Of a stretch of 64,000 bases of DNA, positions 44,071 through 55,698 are shown piece after piece. The position numbers and the translations under genes are program-made. This DNA comes from Aureobasidium sp. EXF-3400 (taxonomy: Eukaryota > Ascomycota > Dothideomycetes > Dothideales > Saccotheciaceae). The notes under the pieces are model-generated. The model did no database searches and had not been told where the DNA came from. It saw only the letters and a list, made by a program, of their open reading frames with translations. Location of the stretch: assembly GCA_024195585.1 (NCBI GenBank), contig SWBL01000185.1:1-64000 (forward strand), written 5' to 3'. Position 1 is the stretch's first letter, and each line of letters opens with the position of its first letter.

Positions 44071-44552
44071 CAAAGTTGGTAGTTACTCTTGAACGCACAG
44101 GTCCCAGAATGATCGATCAAGTATGGATGCAAGGTCGGAAAAGCGTTTTGGGTGTCTGTTCTTGATTCCGCAATCCAATTGTTACGCAACACGCAGTTCG
44201 CGTAGATTTTCCCTCACAGCAGCGTTGACCTCTGTGTTCGTGTGATCCTTGTGTCGTTAATCTCTCCTGTCTGTCTGTGTCCAAGTCCAGACTCCTTGGA
44301 TCTCCATGCGTCCGTCTAACCTTCTGGTCAATTATCTGCTCATCCACAACTGTCGATAGGTCGACTTTGATATGACCCTTGCAGTCAATGGTACAACTAG
44401 CCAGAGGGCCACAATCTCAAAATTCCAAGGCATCAGGCAGGCAACAGCGCACTGAAAGTAACCTGTGTCGTATATATAAAGCAGTTGGAGGACACATCAT
44501 CATATCAACAATCCTCCGACAGCCTCCGACTAGCTTTTTCGTTCGCTTGACC

Positions 44553-45238
44553 ATGATGGGGTGGACCGGTAGCCAGCAGATCTACTCTGGGATATTCACT
44601 GCATCTTTTCCGTCTGACATGGAAGATCATCCACTCAATGCTCGTGACTTAGAGACATTCGTGCGTACGATCATCATCGAAAAGTTCGCGACTAATCAGC
44701 CTAGAATTCTGGGTTGGGAGCATTCCATAGTCTCTGTATCTTGGGCCACATCGGTAATACGGACTGGTTAAGAGAAGCCAAAGTCAACAAGCAGACGCTA
44801 TTCCAGGCGTTCTTCAAGCTTATCGTGGGTCACTTTACCTTCCATATCGAACACACTTGGATACTTACATACTAGTAGTGGCATCTGCTGGGCAAAAAGA
44901 TTGAAGAACACAAGAAACAAACCTCTGCCTCTAATTGTGAACGATGTGTAGAGTTCTTCGAGAGACTAGTTCTGGACAAAGAGGATCCACTGCATAAGCG
45001 TTTGATACATCCGCGAATTTGGGAGACGGGCGATCCCAACTTTGAGACTTGCAATGCGGAGCTCGTCGGAAGGGCAGCTTGGGTCCTGTTTCAACGTCAG
45101 ACCGCTGGGAAGGCTCAAGACCTGGACTTTCTTAGACGCGTCTACTTTCTGATGGAAGTCAAGGAGGAGATACTGGAGGAAACAGACGGGGAGGTGGGCA
45201 TCGCCGCGAAGATTCATAAGCCGGCTCGCACAATATAA
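44553..45238 (+). pseudogene. Hypothetical gene with probable frameshift
   Basis: Three coding-like blocks on the plus strand: 44553 to about 44740 (MEDHPLNARDLETFVRTIII), about 44740-44824 in a different frame (GHIGNTDWLREAKVNKQTLF), and 44879-45238 (HLLGKKIEEHKKQTS ... DLDFLRRVYFLMEVKEEILE). The last two join in phase through a 54-nt intron (44825-44878). The first two differ by one frame with no room for an intron, so a frameshift near 44720-44745 is likely. No known domain. The gene lies between copies 1 and 2 of the diverged repeat. An antisense ORF of 177 codons (44966-45499) is treated as its shadow. Confidence 0.4.
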
Positions 45239-45594
45239 ACAATATATACAATATAGCTTGGAGCAAAGTGGCTGAGAAAACTGCGTCAGTCCAAGTGATA
45301 TGATACTGCAGCTGACGCCATGGTCTGACGGATTGTCCGCACGAATTGGCTCAACCACTTTCGGTCCCACCACAGGATGCAGAACGATTAGAAGCAGGGG
45401 GCTCCGAAACATCTCAAGCAAGTTGAAATAGGAACAGAACTTCATGAGGCTAAGGAATTTCGCTTGAAATGCTCTGATCATATCGTCGGCAAGACTCATT
45501 TCTGTCGGGGAGTATGATGCAGTCTTCCATGGCGAAACTTATACATGCATATTATTGGTACTCATAGGCGCTAGTGTCTGAGTGTGCCAGAGAC

Positions 45595-46035
45595 ACCACT
45601 TACAGTGAGCCGCTACCGCATTCAGCCTATGGTTGAGGATAATTCTGTACTGCAGGAGAGAAGCAGAACGTCAATGTGATCCTACTCCCTTGATTGGCAT
45701 GCCTCGGTCTGGAAGTCCACACAGGATCGAATCGAAAAACTTGGAAACGCGGCGCGGCAGAACAGTTCTAGACAGATGGAACAGGTGACCATGAAGCAGG
45801 TCGATATGCTGATGATACTGATGCGCGTATGCGTTGCGAGACTACGGCTCACAGACAGCTTGATCTCGCAAAATCACAGAACGCCAAAAAACTGCCCGCT
45901 CATCAACTGGATCCAGTTACGTCGGCTTTTGGTTGGGTGATCTCGTCTCAACCTTGGCTTTGCTTTCCTTCCCCTGGAAGGTCCTTGAGCAGGGGCAACG
46001 CAGACAGATCCTGTCGTATAAGGAATGGGTTGAGC
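45595..46035. repeat. Diverged repeat, copy 2
   Basis: Same block order and orientation as copy 1 (43619-44070), about 2 kb further on. The corresponding peptide reads MLMILMRVCVARLRLTDSL...NHRTP. Confidence 0.55.
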
Positions 46036-46084
46036 GTAAGTACACTACCACCTTTAGATGAACATTTCCCGGGATGTCAGAAGG

Positions 46085-46262
46085 TGGCTCGAAGACAATG
46101 TAGTTTCTCTGCCAATTCACAAAGCGCCATGGTCGATGTTGGTAGGTTGGCTAGCCATCAGGTAGATTGTCACACTATTGACGTTGCCTTGTCCTTGTTG
46201 TACAGTCCGTGTGATGCAGTCTACGCAGGGTCGATAGTGTTATCTTGTCGTATCAGGAGTGG
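46085..46262. repeat. Diverged repeat, copy 3 (partial)
   Basis: The second half of the repeat only: GACAATGT...AATTCACAAAGCGC, then GTCCGTGTGA and TTGTCGTATCAGG blocks in the same order as copy 1. Confidence 0.45.
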
Positions 46263-46627
46263 ACCATGTCGGATGAGGCTAAGGGAATGTATATGATTGA
46301 TGCGTTGGCGCGAAGGCCACTCGAGCATTGACACAATGACAGCTTGTTGTTTGACTTGCTGTTCCACCTGCACGGACGTTGCACCCTTAGGTAGTACACC
46401 CCTGTCTGCGATTCCTGGAACTATCAATACATCCGCCTCTGCGTAGCCCAAAACGAAACGACCCACAAGCCGAAGCCAAGATCAGCTTGATCGCTCCATC
46501 GCACTGGATTTGTCGTCGTCCCGGATGTCCATAGGTGCTGCATGTCCTCCGGACAGTAGCCATTCATTCCCATTGTTCTGCATCGTGTGAAAGCTTCTTC
46601 TCGTGTCAAAGACATAAAAGCTGAGGT

Positions 46628-47491
46628 TTGACGCCCTTCATTGAGCATCGTGTTCTTTTCCTAGAAGACTACACGAAGTATGGAAAGCTCAATGGGAGGG
46701 GTCATCCCGCATGCGAGGTGATTCTGTCGCTCATGTATCATTTCTCGCCGCTAATGACTCGCAGTGAAGATGGATGCTTGCCAGATCGTGACGAGCCACT
46801 CATCTTCCAAATTGGAAAGTTTGCAATCCTTAGAAAAGAAGAGAAACGATTGCTCGTAGCCCACTGCGCCTATGGAGACGTCAATTATTGTGTCAGAAAC
46901 AGATCATACGATACTCATGACATGATACTGATCGCTGAAGACGCGTTGATCAAAGTGTCGGCGAGTCTCGTTCTCATCGCAAATTATGGTATATTGGGCC
47001 CTCGCGGAACCAGTCACGTGTTTCACGTGAAATCAATCAACGTCTTCCAATGCAAAGGTCTCGTACGGGACGGGCTACCGAGAGCCTCCTTCCTACTCTC
47101 ACAACAAAGCAGCAAACCGAATCCAGACCTTGCGTCCGTCTTCGTCCAAACGAATTCACTGACTTGGGAGTGGCATGAACGAGCAGTCGATCAACAATCG
47201 TCATTTGCCGATGTCATCAAAGAAAAAGCGATGGAACCAACACCAACCATCGAAAGGTCGATTCCTGTCCTCCACACACTGAATACTACTAACGAACCGC
47301 AGCGATATGCACTTGTATCGTCGTCAATGTGTCTGTACCACGAGCGAATCCCGCATTCCAGCTCACGGCAGCATAAGTTCGGGACATTTCTGAGTTCGAT
47401 CCAGTCACAAAAGGCACAACAACATCAGGGGATACATGGTTGTGGCCGAGAAGCAAAAATTGGCGCTGATCAGGGGGATGCCGAAGAGTAA
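46628..47491 (+). pseudogene. Hypothetical gene fragment (continues in another frame to about 47699)
   Basis: A 287-codon open frame with no ATG until 46733. Coding-like in its first two-thirds (EEKRLLVAHCAYGDVNYCV, DMILIAEDALIKVSASLVLI), then less so. From 47436 another frame continues convincingly (EKQKLALIRGMPKSND, FWFWNIEIEYIRWFHIEG) to 47699. The change of frame with overlapping sequence suggests a frameshift near 47400-47450. The WNIEIEYIRWF segment resembles the relic at 39234-39838. No recognised family. Confidence 0.35.
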
Positions 47492-47699
47492 CGACAGAAT
47501 CGATGCTGGCGAGGCCGTGTTTTGGTTTTGGAACATTGAGATCGAATACATTCGATGGTTTCACATTGAGGGTTCGGGCGACCAGGAGAAAGAACCAACG
47601 GACGATGATTGCGAGGCACTCAGTGCATTGTGTCCGTCTATGCACCGGGTATACTCATTGTTTTGGGACTCCAGCAGGAGCGAGTGGTGTTCATGCTGA

Positions 47700-48388
47700 T
47701 CAAGTCTCAATCCGCCATGAGGTAGTGACAGACTTGAGGATCGAGATAGATCGATCTTTCTTCGATCACTGAAGGACATGTAAAGCGAAGAAACCAATCT
47801 GAGTCCTTGTCCTTGTTCCGCTCAAGTCTGAGTCTAGTCCTGAGCTGTCGTCCTGTCATGCACAAATGATGTAGTCCTGTCCATCGTCGAATTTTTTGTT
47901 CCATCCGAGGGTGTATGATTTTGCCACTGCCGGTCGTAGATAATTACTTCGAATGTGCAGATATATGGATTATGTTGCAGAATACGTCAAAGAGGCTAGG
48001 GTGCAGGGCGCTTATCAGCCGACAATTCTCGCTCTGCATAGATGTGATCGACGCCAACGCCAACGCCAACGCCAAGAGTGAATTCCTTTGTGGTGCAGTT
48101 GCTCATGTGTAGTTCGATGTCTACCGACCCGTAGTCCACTCGCTTACTCGTCCATCTGTAGGTATGGAGCACAATCAATCATCATTTGCTGGCCTCCATC
48201 CGAAATGTAGACCGGACCGACTTCGTCTCGTCCGGCCGTCCAGTCAGCTGGCAGGATTCAATGGTACATGTGCTCAACATGCAATACTCTGCATGCCTGA
48301 CTGCTTGATGCAGAGACTTCATTGAGACTCCCGAAAGAACATAAAACAACCACGTCGGCGAGAGTTGCTTCACCCCATCGACGACAGC
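47700..48388. other. Intergenic with hexamer repeat
   Basis: Contains four tandem copies of CGCCAA/G near 48053-48075. No supported gene. Confidence 0.4.
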
Positions 48389-49372
48389 ATGTCTATCACG
48401 GAAGTCGACGCCCTCCTACCCACCCCCTTGGCACAGAGCGCCAACAAGTACGATCTCGACTACTGGATCAAAGGGTTCCACCTCGCCGTGCCCAAAACCG
48501 AACGTGCTACACAAGCCATGCTCTGCTGTTGTCTCCTCGAGGTTGCTCAGGGCTGCTGCGCTCTATTAGAGTCTTACGTCGTACAATTTTTCATCGCGCG
48601 CGACGAAGCACATCTCATCGTTGTGAGCAGTCTTGTCTTTGCTGCGATCGACCCTATCGTTGTCGATTCGAAAGCGGTGCTCCAGACAATCATCAACAGG
48701 GAGACGCATCGGAACGTTATGAGTTCCTTGGAAAGAAAGAGCTGGGATGCAACAGACAACGACCTAAAGAAAGGACTCGCGATCAACAAGGTTGGCGCAA
48801 TCGATACATACTACCAGGAGCTCAGATCGCTTCTGCTCAATCTGATCACTCTGCTTCTCAGCTTGGGATCTCTCGTGGCAGAAAGCTGGTCGAAAAGCAA
48901 AGCCTTGGTGATCGCATGCGTAATATACTCGTTATGGGACAACACGTTCGATGTCATGGACATAGCACAGTGTCATACAACCACTGACGACCTTCTGGCG
49001 GCCAAGTCAGTACTCAGCGGTCGACCGTAAGTACATATGTATCAGCCGTCGGACAGAATTTCACGACACTGACATTCCTCCAGACCAAATGACGCAATGT
49101 TCGGAGAATCTTTCGACACATATCATGGTCTCAATCTCAGATATCAGACCGCGAAACTTCGACGCACGTGGAAAAGAGTAGCGCTGCTGTCGATTGCTCT
49201 ATCACTTTCACTATACCTTGCGAAGACACAACCGGATGGAGACCATTGGGGGCTTATTGGTGTTGGGTTTTTGAATTCCTATCGGCAGAATGAGCGACTC
49301 AAGCGGATCTTCGAAGCTGGAGCGAGATCGAGAGCTGGCATGGACAGAGTCTTGGAGAAGCTCGATGGCTAG
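48389..49372 (+). CDS. Hypothetical multi-TM membrane protein, 308 aa
   Basis: Model: join(48389..49026,49084..49372). The start is the ATG giving MSITEVDALLP; the intron of 57 nt (GTAAGT ... CTCCAG) joins in phase 2. Hydrophobic segments: ATQAMLCCCLLEVAQGCCAL, LIVVSSLVFAAIDPIVV, LLLNLITLLLSLGSLVAE, ALVIACVIYSLW, and VALLSIALSLSLYLA near residue 245. Loops are charged, and the C-terminus ends in a basic helix (RQNERLKRIFEAGARSR). There is no cleavable signal peptide. I recognise no transporter or receptor signature. The strong donor, correct phase and membrane topology make it a credible intact gene. Confidence 0.6.
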
Positions 49373-52107
49373 TTTTCGCAACAGAGCCGTAAAGAGACCA
49401 TAGCGGCGAGACGTGAAAAGCATCGAGAGTAGTATCTGAGGGCTTCGACTCATGGACATGAAGAAAGGGTGTGCGAGATGCTGGTCTTAACATACATGGT
49501 GGGGCAGCCATTTAAAGCTTAATAGCACCAGCGACTACAAGTCGAGTATATCCCAGAGCCAGGTCATAGCTGAAGTTCCCGTCACAGATACCAGACATCG
49601 GCAGTGATACTCTTGCTCCGTGTGCTTGTTCGTGTGAAAGGTAGATGGCAAGGTCAGAATCACAAACGCCAGTCAAGATCTCGGGTTTCTAGCACTGTGA
49701 GCGACAAATGGGAGATTGTAGTCAACGTGGTCGTCGAGTATAATGCGATGGAGACGATCGACAGGGTAGACACAGGACGATCACCGGATTCATTATGTGG
49801 AACAGTTCTTGACGCGCAATACAAGTTGGCAAAGGACTGGTCGTGCTGTTGGATAAGAGCAGAAACGTCAACCTGGAGTCCCTACGATGTTTAACAAGAC
49901 AGATTGATGGTAGGCTAGACATTATCAGCATAAGTCACGGGTGGTGGAGTGGTAGACCAACCATCGGGAAGTGATTGTACTAACTCTTGTATCTTTGCTC
50001 GCTAGGGCCGAAGTCGTGCTTCCATCCGGGCACCACCTTGGAGAGCTGAAAATTCATGTCGAAGAAAGGCTTTCTAGACCCAAGAGACTGATGTCAAGAA
50101 CGTGTGGTGACGACTAGCGTCTTCAGACGGTGGAAAGATGGAGACGGTGTACGAGAGGGTCATCAGAGGACAGTATTGTTGTGCTTTTTGTGGTTCGCGA
50201 CGGTCATCAAACTCTTGTTATTGCAACGAGCAAAGTGCTGACGGACGTGACTGTAGCCCTGATGTCCATTGACATGGAGGTCTCGAAAACCGTCGGAAAC
50301 GAGTCAATGGGACCAGATTGCTTGTGTCGCGAGGACTTCTGAGACGGCGTTCCGATTTCCGAGAGGTGGACGGTTCGATGAATCGATATTGGTGCAGATG
50401 AATATCTCCATGGCGGAAGAAACAGATTTTGTCTTTGAAGTCCCCGTCCCCAGCGAGGGACCAAAGACTCGAGGCGATGGTGATAGTTGATACCCGAGAG
50501 GAGCGTGGGCAAGGGGAGAAGCGCCAACGGTTGTTGCACAGGGCAATCATGGACGCAGGACAGCAATTGGAGCAAGACGGAGATGAACGTGGTCCAAAGG
50601 TCGTGTATGAGAGGTCGTACGCTTAGGGGGCGCCGCCATCAATCGGATACCTCTTTATGAGCGATAGTGTCCTGCTTCTATCGTCCGTGGCGTGAGGGAT
50701 CGAGATGGCGCCTTGGTTTGGGCTCACTGTTGCTCGGTGTTCGATGAGGTTGGAAGAATGGGCGCTCGCGCAGGGGGCGTTTTGGAATCGTCAGACAGAG
50801 GTTGTACGAGCTCTGCAGTATATGTGAGCAGACACTTACCGTGCAATCCTGAGGTCTGTCATATGCGGTTCTGAGCCACGAAGTTCTGCGAGGCGCCGCT
50901 GATCAAGCAGCGTAAAGCACCCGCTACTGTGGTCACGGCTCACCCATCGATTTGTGATTTGATATGATACAGTGGCAATGCTCGAAGCCAAAGGTGTTGA
51001 ATAGCAACTTGCTCGACACTGGTGTGGACGAAACACGGGCTACTGCTTAGCACATGGGTGACGTAGGCCTCGAGAAGGCTTGGCGTATTCACGGACGCCG
51101 ATTCTGACACGGTATAGATCATCCTACACCCAGTCTCCCTGTGCACTTCTTCTTCTGTTTCTCTTCTCTTACTCTTTCTCCTTCTCTCGCTCTGTTAGCT
51201 TGTTCACTCTGGTCCTCGTTTGAGGGGCGTCTCCAGGAAAACAGGATCTTCTGCAAGCTCGAGAGTTTCGAGCAGCGATTGACTGACGAACAACCCAGAC
51301 GACATGGTGACATTGCCCTTGTCGCTGGGTCTAACGTCCTCTAGCAATACCAGAATCGTGGGCGATCTCTTCGCAGGCATATGCTGGATGACAGATATTC
51401 AGCAACCGGGCGAACATTTGAAACGTCTCCGTCCTTCTCCAAGATGGCATGGGAATTTACCGTGTTCAGCCCGTGCCTTTCAAGGGTGTGAACTGGCTCG
51501 AAATGAACAAATCACAACAAGCAAGCCGGAGTGAACCTCGACCGCTCCACGGATACAGTCTTACAACTGTCGACCCCGGAGGGGTTGCGTATCTTTCTGT
51601 GCTCAATCCTCTAATTTCACGAGAACCAGTACATGAGGTCAGTGCAGAACCTAATACGCTGTAAACTTCCTCCACTACTCAACTTCGATATGTCACCAAT
51701 TCAACAAACTAGAACTCACGTCCCCGCTCTTTCCATCGACCAGAGCGCGGTAGGTTTTGTTCGAGTCACACTGAAGGCCCCAAGAATAAATTACCGCCAA
51801 ACGCAAAAATACAGGTTGGACTGAATGTAGAGACAGTAGCTCTTGTGAGCATCACTGATCTTGGTCTCGTTTGTGACACCTTTGACCTGTGATTTGTGGT
51901 GATCTGCCACGAACTCAGTGTACGACCAGAGAAAGTGAGTGTGAGTGCCGAAGATGAAGGTTGTCCCCCTCAAGGATGCAATAGAACGTGCGCACGATTC
52001 GTCTGGCATCTTAGGTACACAAAAGACGGCTCTCGGGTCTTTCAAATCTCTTTGGACTCTTTTGCGTGGCGCGAGGGTTCGCAGAATCGGGACTCTCGAA
52101 CGATACA
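49373..52107. other. Long intergenic stretch
   Basis: Many overlapping ORFs under 125 codons on both strands (densest at 50130-50630) but no motif or splice chain. A pyrimidine tract lies at 51143-51190. A 71-codon plus ORF (51449-51664) looks mildly coding-like but is not called. Confidence 0.4.
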
Positions 52108-53479
52108 ATGCCTCTGATGGACCTGTCGGATGTTTTGAGAGCTATGGACGAGATTCGGGTTCAGGATCTTTCTGCAGAGCAAAAATGTGAACTGAAGACC
52201 GCTGTCACGGTTCTCGGCAGGAACCTCGAGACGCCTTGGGACACGACCAAAAGAATCGTGTGGCAGGAGGTCAGTGAGCATACTCTTACACGATGACTCA
52301 CCATCTGACACTGTTTTCGAATTTTTCTAGCCCTCGGTGAAAGCCTGCATCCATACCTTGATTGGGCTTGAGGCGTTCCAGAGATGGATGCAAGCAGGAG
52401 ATGGTATGCAAGACTCTGGGAGTCTGAGTGCCTTGTCCGTCTGCGATCAAGTGTCGTTAAGTATGTCGACATTCTCACAGATGACCCTACAGAGTAGTAG
52501 CTGACCTTCACCGCAGATCGCCTGCTTCGCAATCTGGCAGCGAATGGTCTCCTCATCAGCCATGGCCGAGAAGAATATACCATGACCGAATTTACCAGGT
52601 CTCTCGCGCAAGCCGATCAAGTCGCAGCTTTCGACTACTCTCGCCACATCAATTCACCCATGTTTGAACAATTCAGTTCGTATCTAATCGAGAAGAATCA
52701 AACATCTTCTTCCGCGGCGACAAAACTTACAGCCTTCGCTCAAGCATTGAACACGAACGACACATTGTTCCATTATCTTTCTAAAAACCCCGAGCTCGAG
52801 TTGGCTTTTGCTCGCTGCATGAGAGGCGTCAGCGAGTCCATGAAGAGTTGGGTTGATATCTATCCCACTGAATCTTTGCTCGTGGATGACGATGGTGGTT
52901 CGTACGATGAAGTGGTCGTCGTCGATATCGGTGGGGGTATCGGCCAGGATATCAACGCGTTCCAACGGAAGCATAAACTCGCAATGGGCAGACTGATCTT
53001 ACAGGATCTAGAGAAAGTCGTAGAACAAGCCAAGGTCGAGCCTAACATCACCGTCATGCCGCACGACTTCTTCCAAATCCAGACTGTCAAGGGTAGGGTC
53101 CATCTCCAATCCTGGGATCGCTTCCGGATCTGGAGCATTCTTCGAACGACCGGCTAACTGTTTGCTAGCTCGTGCCTTCTATCTGCACTCCATTCTCCAC
53201 GATTGGAAGGACGACGAAGCTTGTGACATCCTTCGATGCATAGTGCCAGCCATGCAGAAAGGAAAATCGAAGATTCTGTTGCACGAGCTTGTCATGTACG
53301 ATAGAACGAATCCGACGGAAGCCACGTGGATGGATATGACGATGTTTGCGGCGTTTGGTTCTGAAGAGCGTGACTTGGGAAAGTGGCAGGATCTAGTGAA
53401 GGAAGCAGGCTTGCAGATCACTGGACACTTCTGTAGTGATGGGACTGCGCACTCGATACTCGAGCTTGAACTGGCTTGA
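52108..53479 (+). CDS. SAM-dependent O-methyltransferase (family 2, sterigmatocystin OMT-like)
   Basis: Model: join(52108..52269,52331..52460,52517..53092,53169..53479), 392 aa; introns of 61, 56 and 76 nt, all GT-AG and in phase. The N-terminal half is the helical dimerisation/winged-helix region (ELKTAVTVLGRNLETPWDTT, EAFQRWMQAGDG, NRLLRNLAANGLLISHG). The C-terminal half is the Rossmann methyltransferase: SAM motif I VVVDIGGGIGQDI, RLILQDL, MPHDFFQ, and HSILHDW with catalytic His near residue 300. This matches fungal OMTs that methylate phenolic hydroxyls of polyketides and similar metabolites. No biosynthetic core enzyme is nearby, so the substrate is unknown. Length and motifs are complete; I see no damage. 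An upstream in-frame GTG at 52066 is less likely than ATG 52108. Confidence 0.83.
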
Positions 53480-54023
53480 TATGACTAGGGCGGGAGAGTG
53501 AGTAGTAAGTAGTGAGTTCAGTATCACATCGATGAGAAGACGTAGGCGGCGTTCCTCAAGTACCCGGACATCCGTGTATGTTCTGGATTCCGGATAAGAG
53601 AGACATGTTTAGATGCAGGCATCTTAGACTGGGAACAAATGCACTTTGTCACCAGCTAAGGTGCAGAAAATTAACCATTGGCAACCCATAACAGACATCA
53701 CAAGCCTCCTAGACATCGACGCAAGGTATGAGAAGCATTATGCTCAAGCTTCAGCCCCACTTGCCTTCTCGAAAAGCTACCTGATTCTTCCACCAGAGCC
53801 TCCTATAATGGGCCATTGTGGACTTAGCGCACGTGTTGTGTCCGGAAACATCCCAACAAGCACTCATCCACAGACAAGGTGCGTCATGCTTAGGGATGCA
53901 TGATGTTTTCAATCACGGCATCACATAGATCACAGATACCGTGAATCATGGTCGAGCGAGTAACTTAAGAAATGCTTCCTACCCACATGACACTCTCGTC
54001 GTATCTGCACACTGGACTTGGGA
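53480..54023. other. Intergenic
   Basis: Terminator side of the methyltransferase and promoter of the chitinase. An 85-codon ORF (53646-53903) has no motif. Confidence 0.4.
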
Positions 54024-55698
54024 ATGAGACATTTTCTAGTAAATATATTCCTCACTCTATTTTCGACTCTGGGGCTCAGTCTTAGCTCAATCTCTCAGGA
54101 TCATATCAGAGCTCTGGACACTATTGCACGTTCGGACGAACCATCTTCAGTCTCTAATACTCCCCTACAGAGGAGGATGTGTCCGGACACCATTGGGGCA
54201 TCTGCATGCACGTCGAGTCAAGCAGTTGTGACGTCCTCCTCTAGACAGATTCTCCGACCATATCCTTTGCCAGGAGACATCACCACATCGACGTCATTGA
54301 CAAACAGTAGTTTAGAGAGCACCGGTGGTTATCGTGCAGCAGCATACTATGTCAATTGGGTATCTTACACTAAGACTACTATGTTGACATCACTAACAAT
54401 CGTTAGGCAACATATGGTCGAAATTACCAGCCATACGATCTTCCCGTTGGGAATCTCACCCACGTCTTCTATGCGTTCGCAAGCATCAGCTCGAACGATG
54501 GTAAGGTATCTCTCTCTGATCCGTATGCCGATACGGAAAAGCATTTTGCTTCCGACTCATGGGCCGAGCCTAATACGGGTCTGAATGGCTGTCTTAAGGA
54601 GTTATTCCTCCTCAAGAAGAAGAACCGAAGATTGAAAACCTTACTCAGCATTGGAGGCTCAAAGTACTCGGACGATATCGGGCGTGCGTTAGCTACAGAC
54701 AACGGCCGACATAACTTCGCTCAAACGGCGGTTGCATTACTTGCTGACCTTGGATTCGATGGCCTAGATATCGATTGGGAGTATCCTCAAAACGATGTAG
54801 ACGCCGAAAGCTATGTGTCGTTAGTCCGTGTGGTTCGCGCCGAGCTTGATGGTCTTGCTTCCAAGCTGCCACAACCCTCACGGTTTTTGCTGACTGTAGC
54901 ATCATCTTGTGGGCCCTTCCACTACAAGCAGTTGAGACTCGGCGAGATGGACCGTTACATAGATTTCTGGAATCTCATGGCATATGATTTTGCAGGGTCG
55001 TGGACCACTGTGTCGGGTCATCAGACGAACGTCTTTCCATCGAAGAACAACACAGCAAGCACACCTTTTGATGCCCAAGCAGCAGTGAACTACTACACAG
55101 GATCTGCCGGTATCGCGCCACAGAAGATAGTCTTAGGTATGCCACTATATGGGCGTATCTTCGCTGAGACAGCAGGTCCCGGATCCCCGTACGTAGGATT
55201 TGGCAATACTTATGATTGGGAGGCCGGAGTCTGGGACTACAAGGTATGTAAATGAGCTCCTAAGCCAGTCTTATGCAACCACCTCACCGTTCGAGCATAT
55301 TTCTAACAAACACCCACCTCAAGTCCCTACCAAGACCTGGAGCGGTAGAGTACTGCGACCAAGAAGCTGTTGCATGCTGGAGTTATGATTCTGAGAACAG
55401 ACTCATGGTCACTTATGATACTCCCTATAGCGCAGTGGCAAAAGCCGACTATATCAAGCAGCGAAATCTAGGCGGTGCTATGTGGTGGGATAGTAGTGGA
55501 GATCGCACCGACGAGAGAAGTATCATCAGCTCTGTGAGATTCCTGCGACGGCAAAGTCTCTGCCTTAGCTAACCACGAGAATAGGTAGTCGAAAGGTTCA
55601 AGCTCACTGGAGATAATCAGATGGATAGCGCGGAGAACGTGCTAGACCATCCTTTCAGCAAGTACGACAATCTAAAAAATGGTTTTCCGAACGAATGA
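54024..55698 (+). CDS. Secreted GH18 chitinase
   Basis: Model: join(54024..54359,54407..55243,55324..55533,55585..55698), 498 aa; introns of 47, 80 and 51 nt, all in phase 0. Residues 1-25 are a signal peptide (LVNIFLTLFSTLGLSLS), followed by a Ser/Thr-rich stretch to about 105. The TIM barrel starts at YRAAAYYVNW, with SIGG (LLSIGGSKYS), the catalytic DGLDIDWEYP (Glu near residue 237), the LMAYDFAGSW motif, GMPLYGRIF and the C-terminal GGAMWWDSSGD. The ending SAENVLDHPFSKYDN is typical of class V fungal chitinases. It hydrolyses beta-1,4-N-acetylglucosamine chains, for wall remodelling or attack on other fungi. No chitin-binding module is seen. All catalytic residues are present. Confidence 0.88.

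Noticed and set aside
44966..45499. 177-codon minus-strand ORF
   Set aside because: Antisense to a better coding block with an in-phase intron; Cys/Leu-rich composition typical of a shadow.
48322..48987. 221-codon plus-strand ORF
   Set aside because: Overlaps the membrane-protein exon in another frame; Arg/His/Ser-rich, no motif.
50130..50630. Cluster of overlapping ORFs on both strands
   Set aside because: Five frames open at once usually reflects base composition; no domain seen.
52684..53138. Minus-strand ORFs of 92-96 codons
   Set aside because: Shadows of the O-methyltransferase exon.
11155..53479. Idea that P450, acyltransferase and O-methyltransferase form a secondary-metabolite cluster
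   Set aside because: They are 18-40 kb apart with unrelated genes between and no core synthase in the window.
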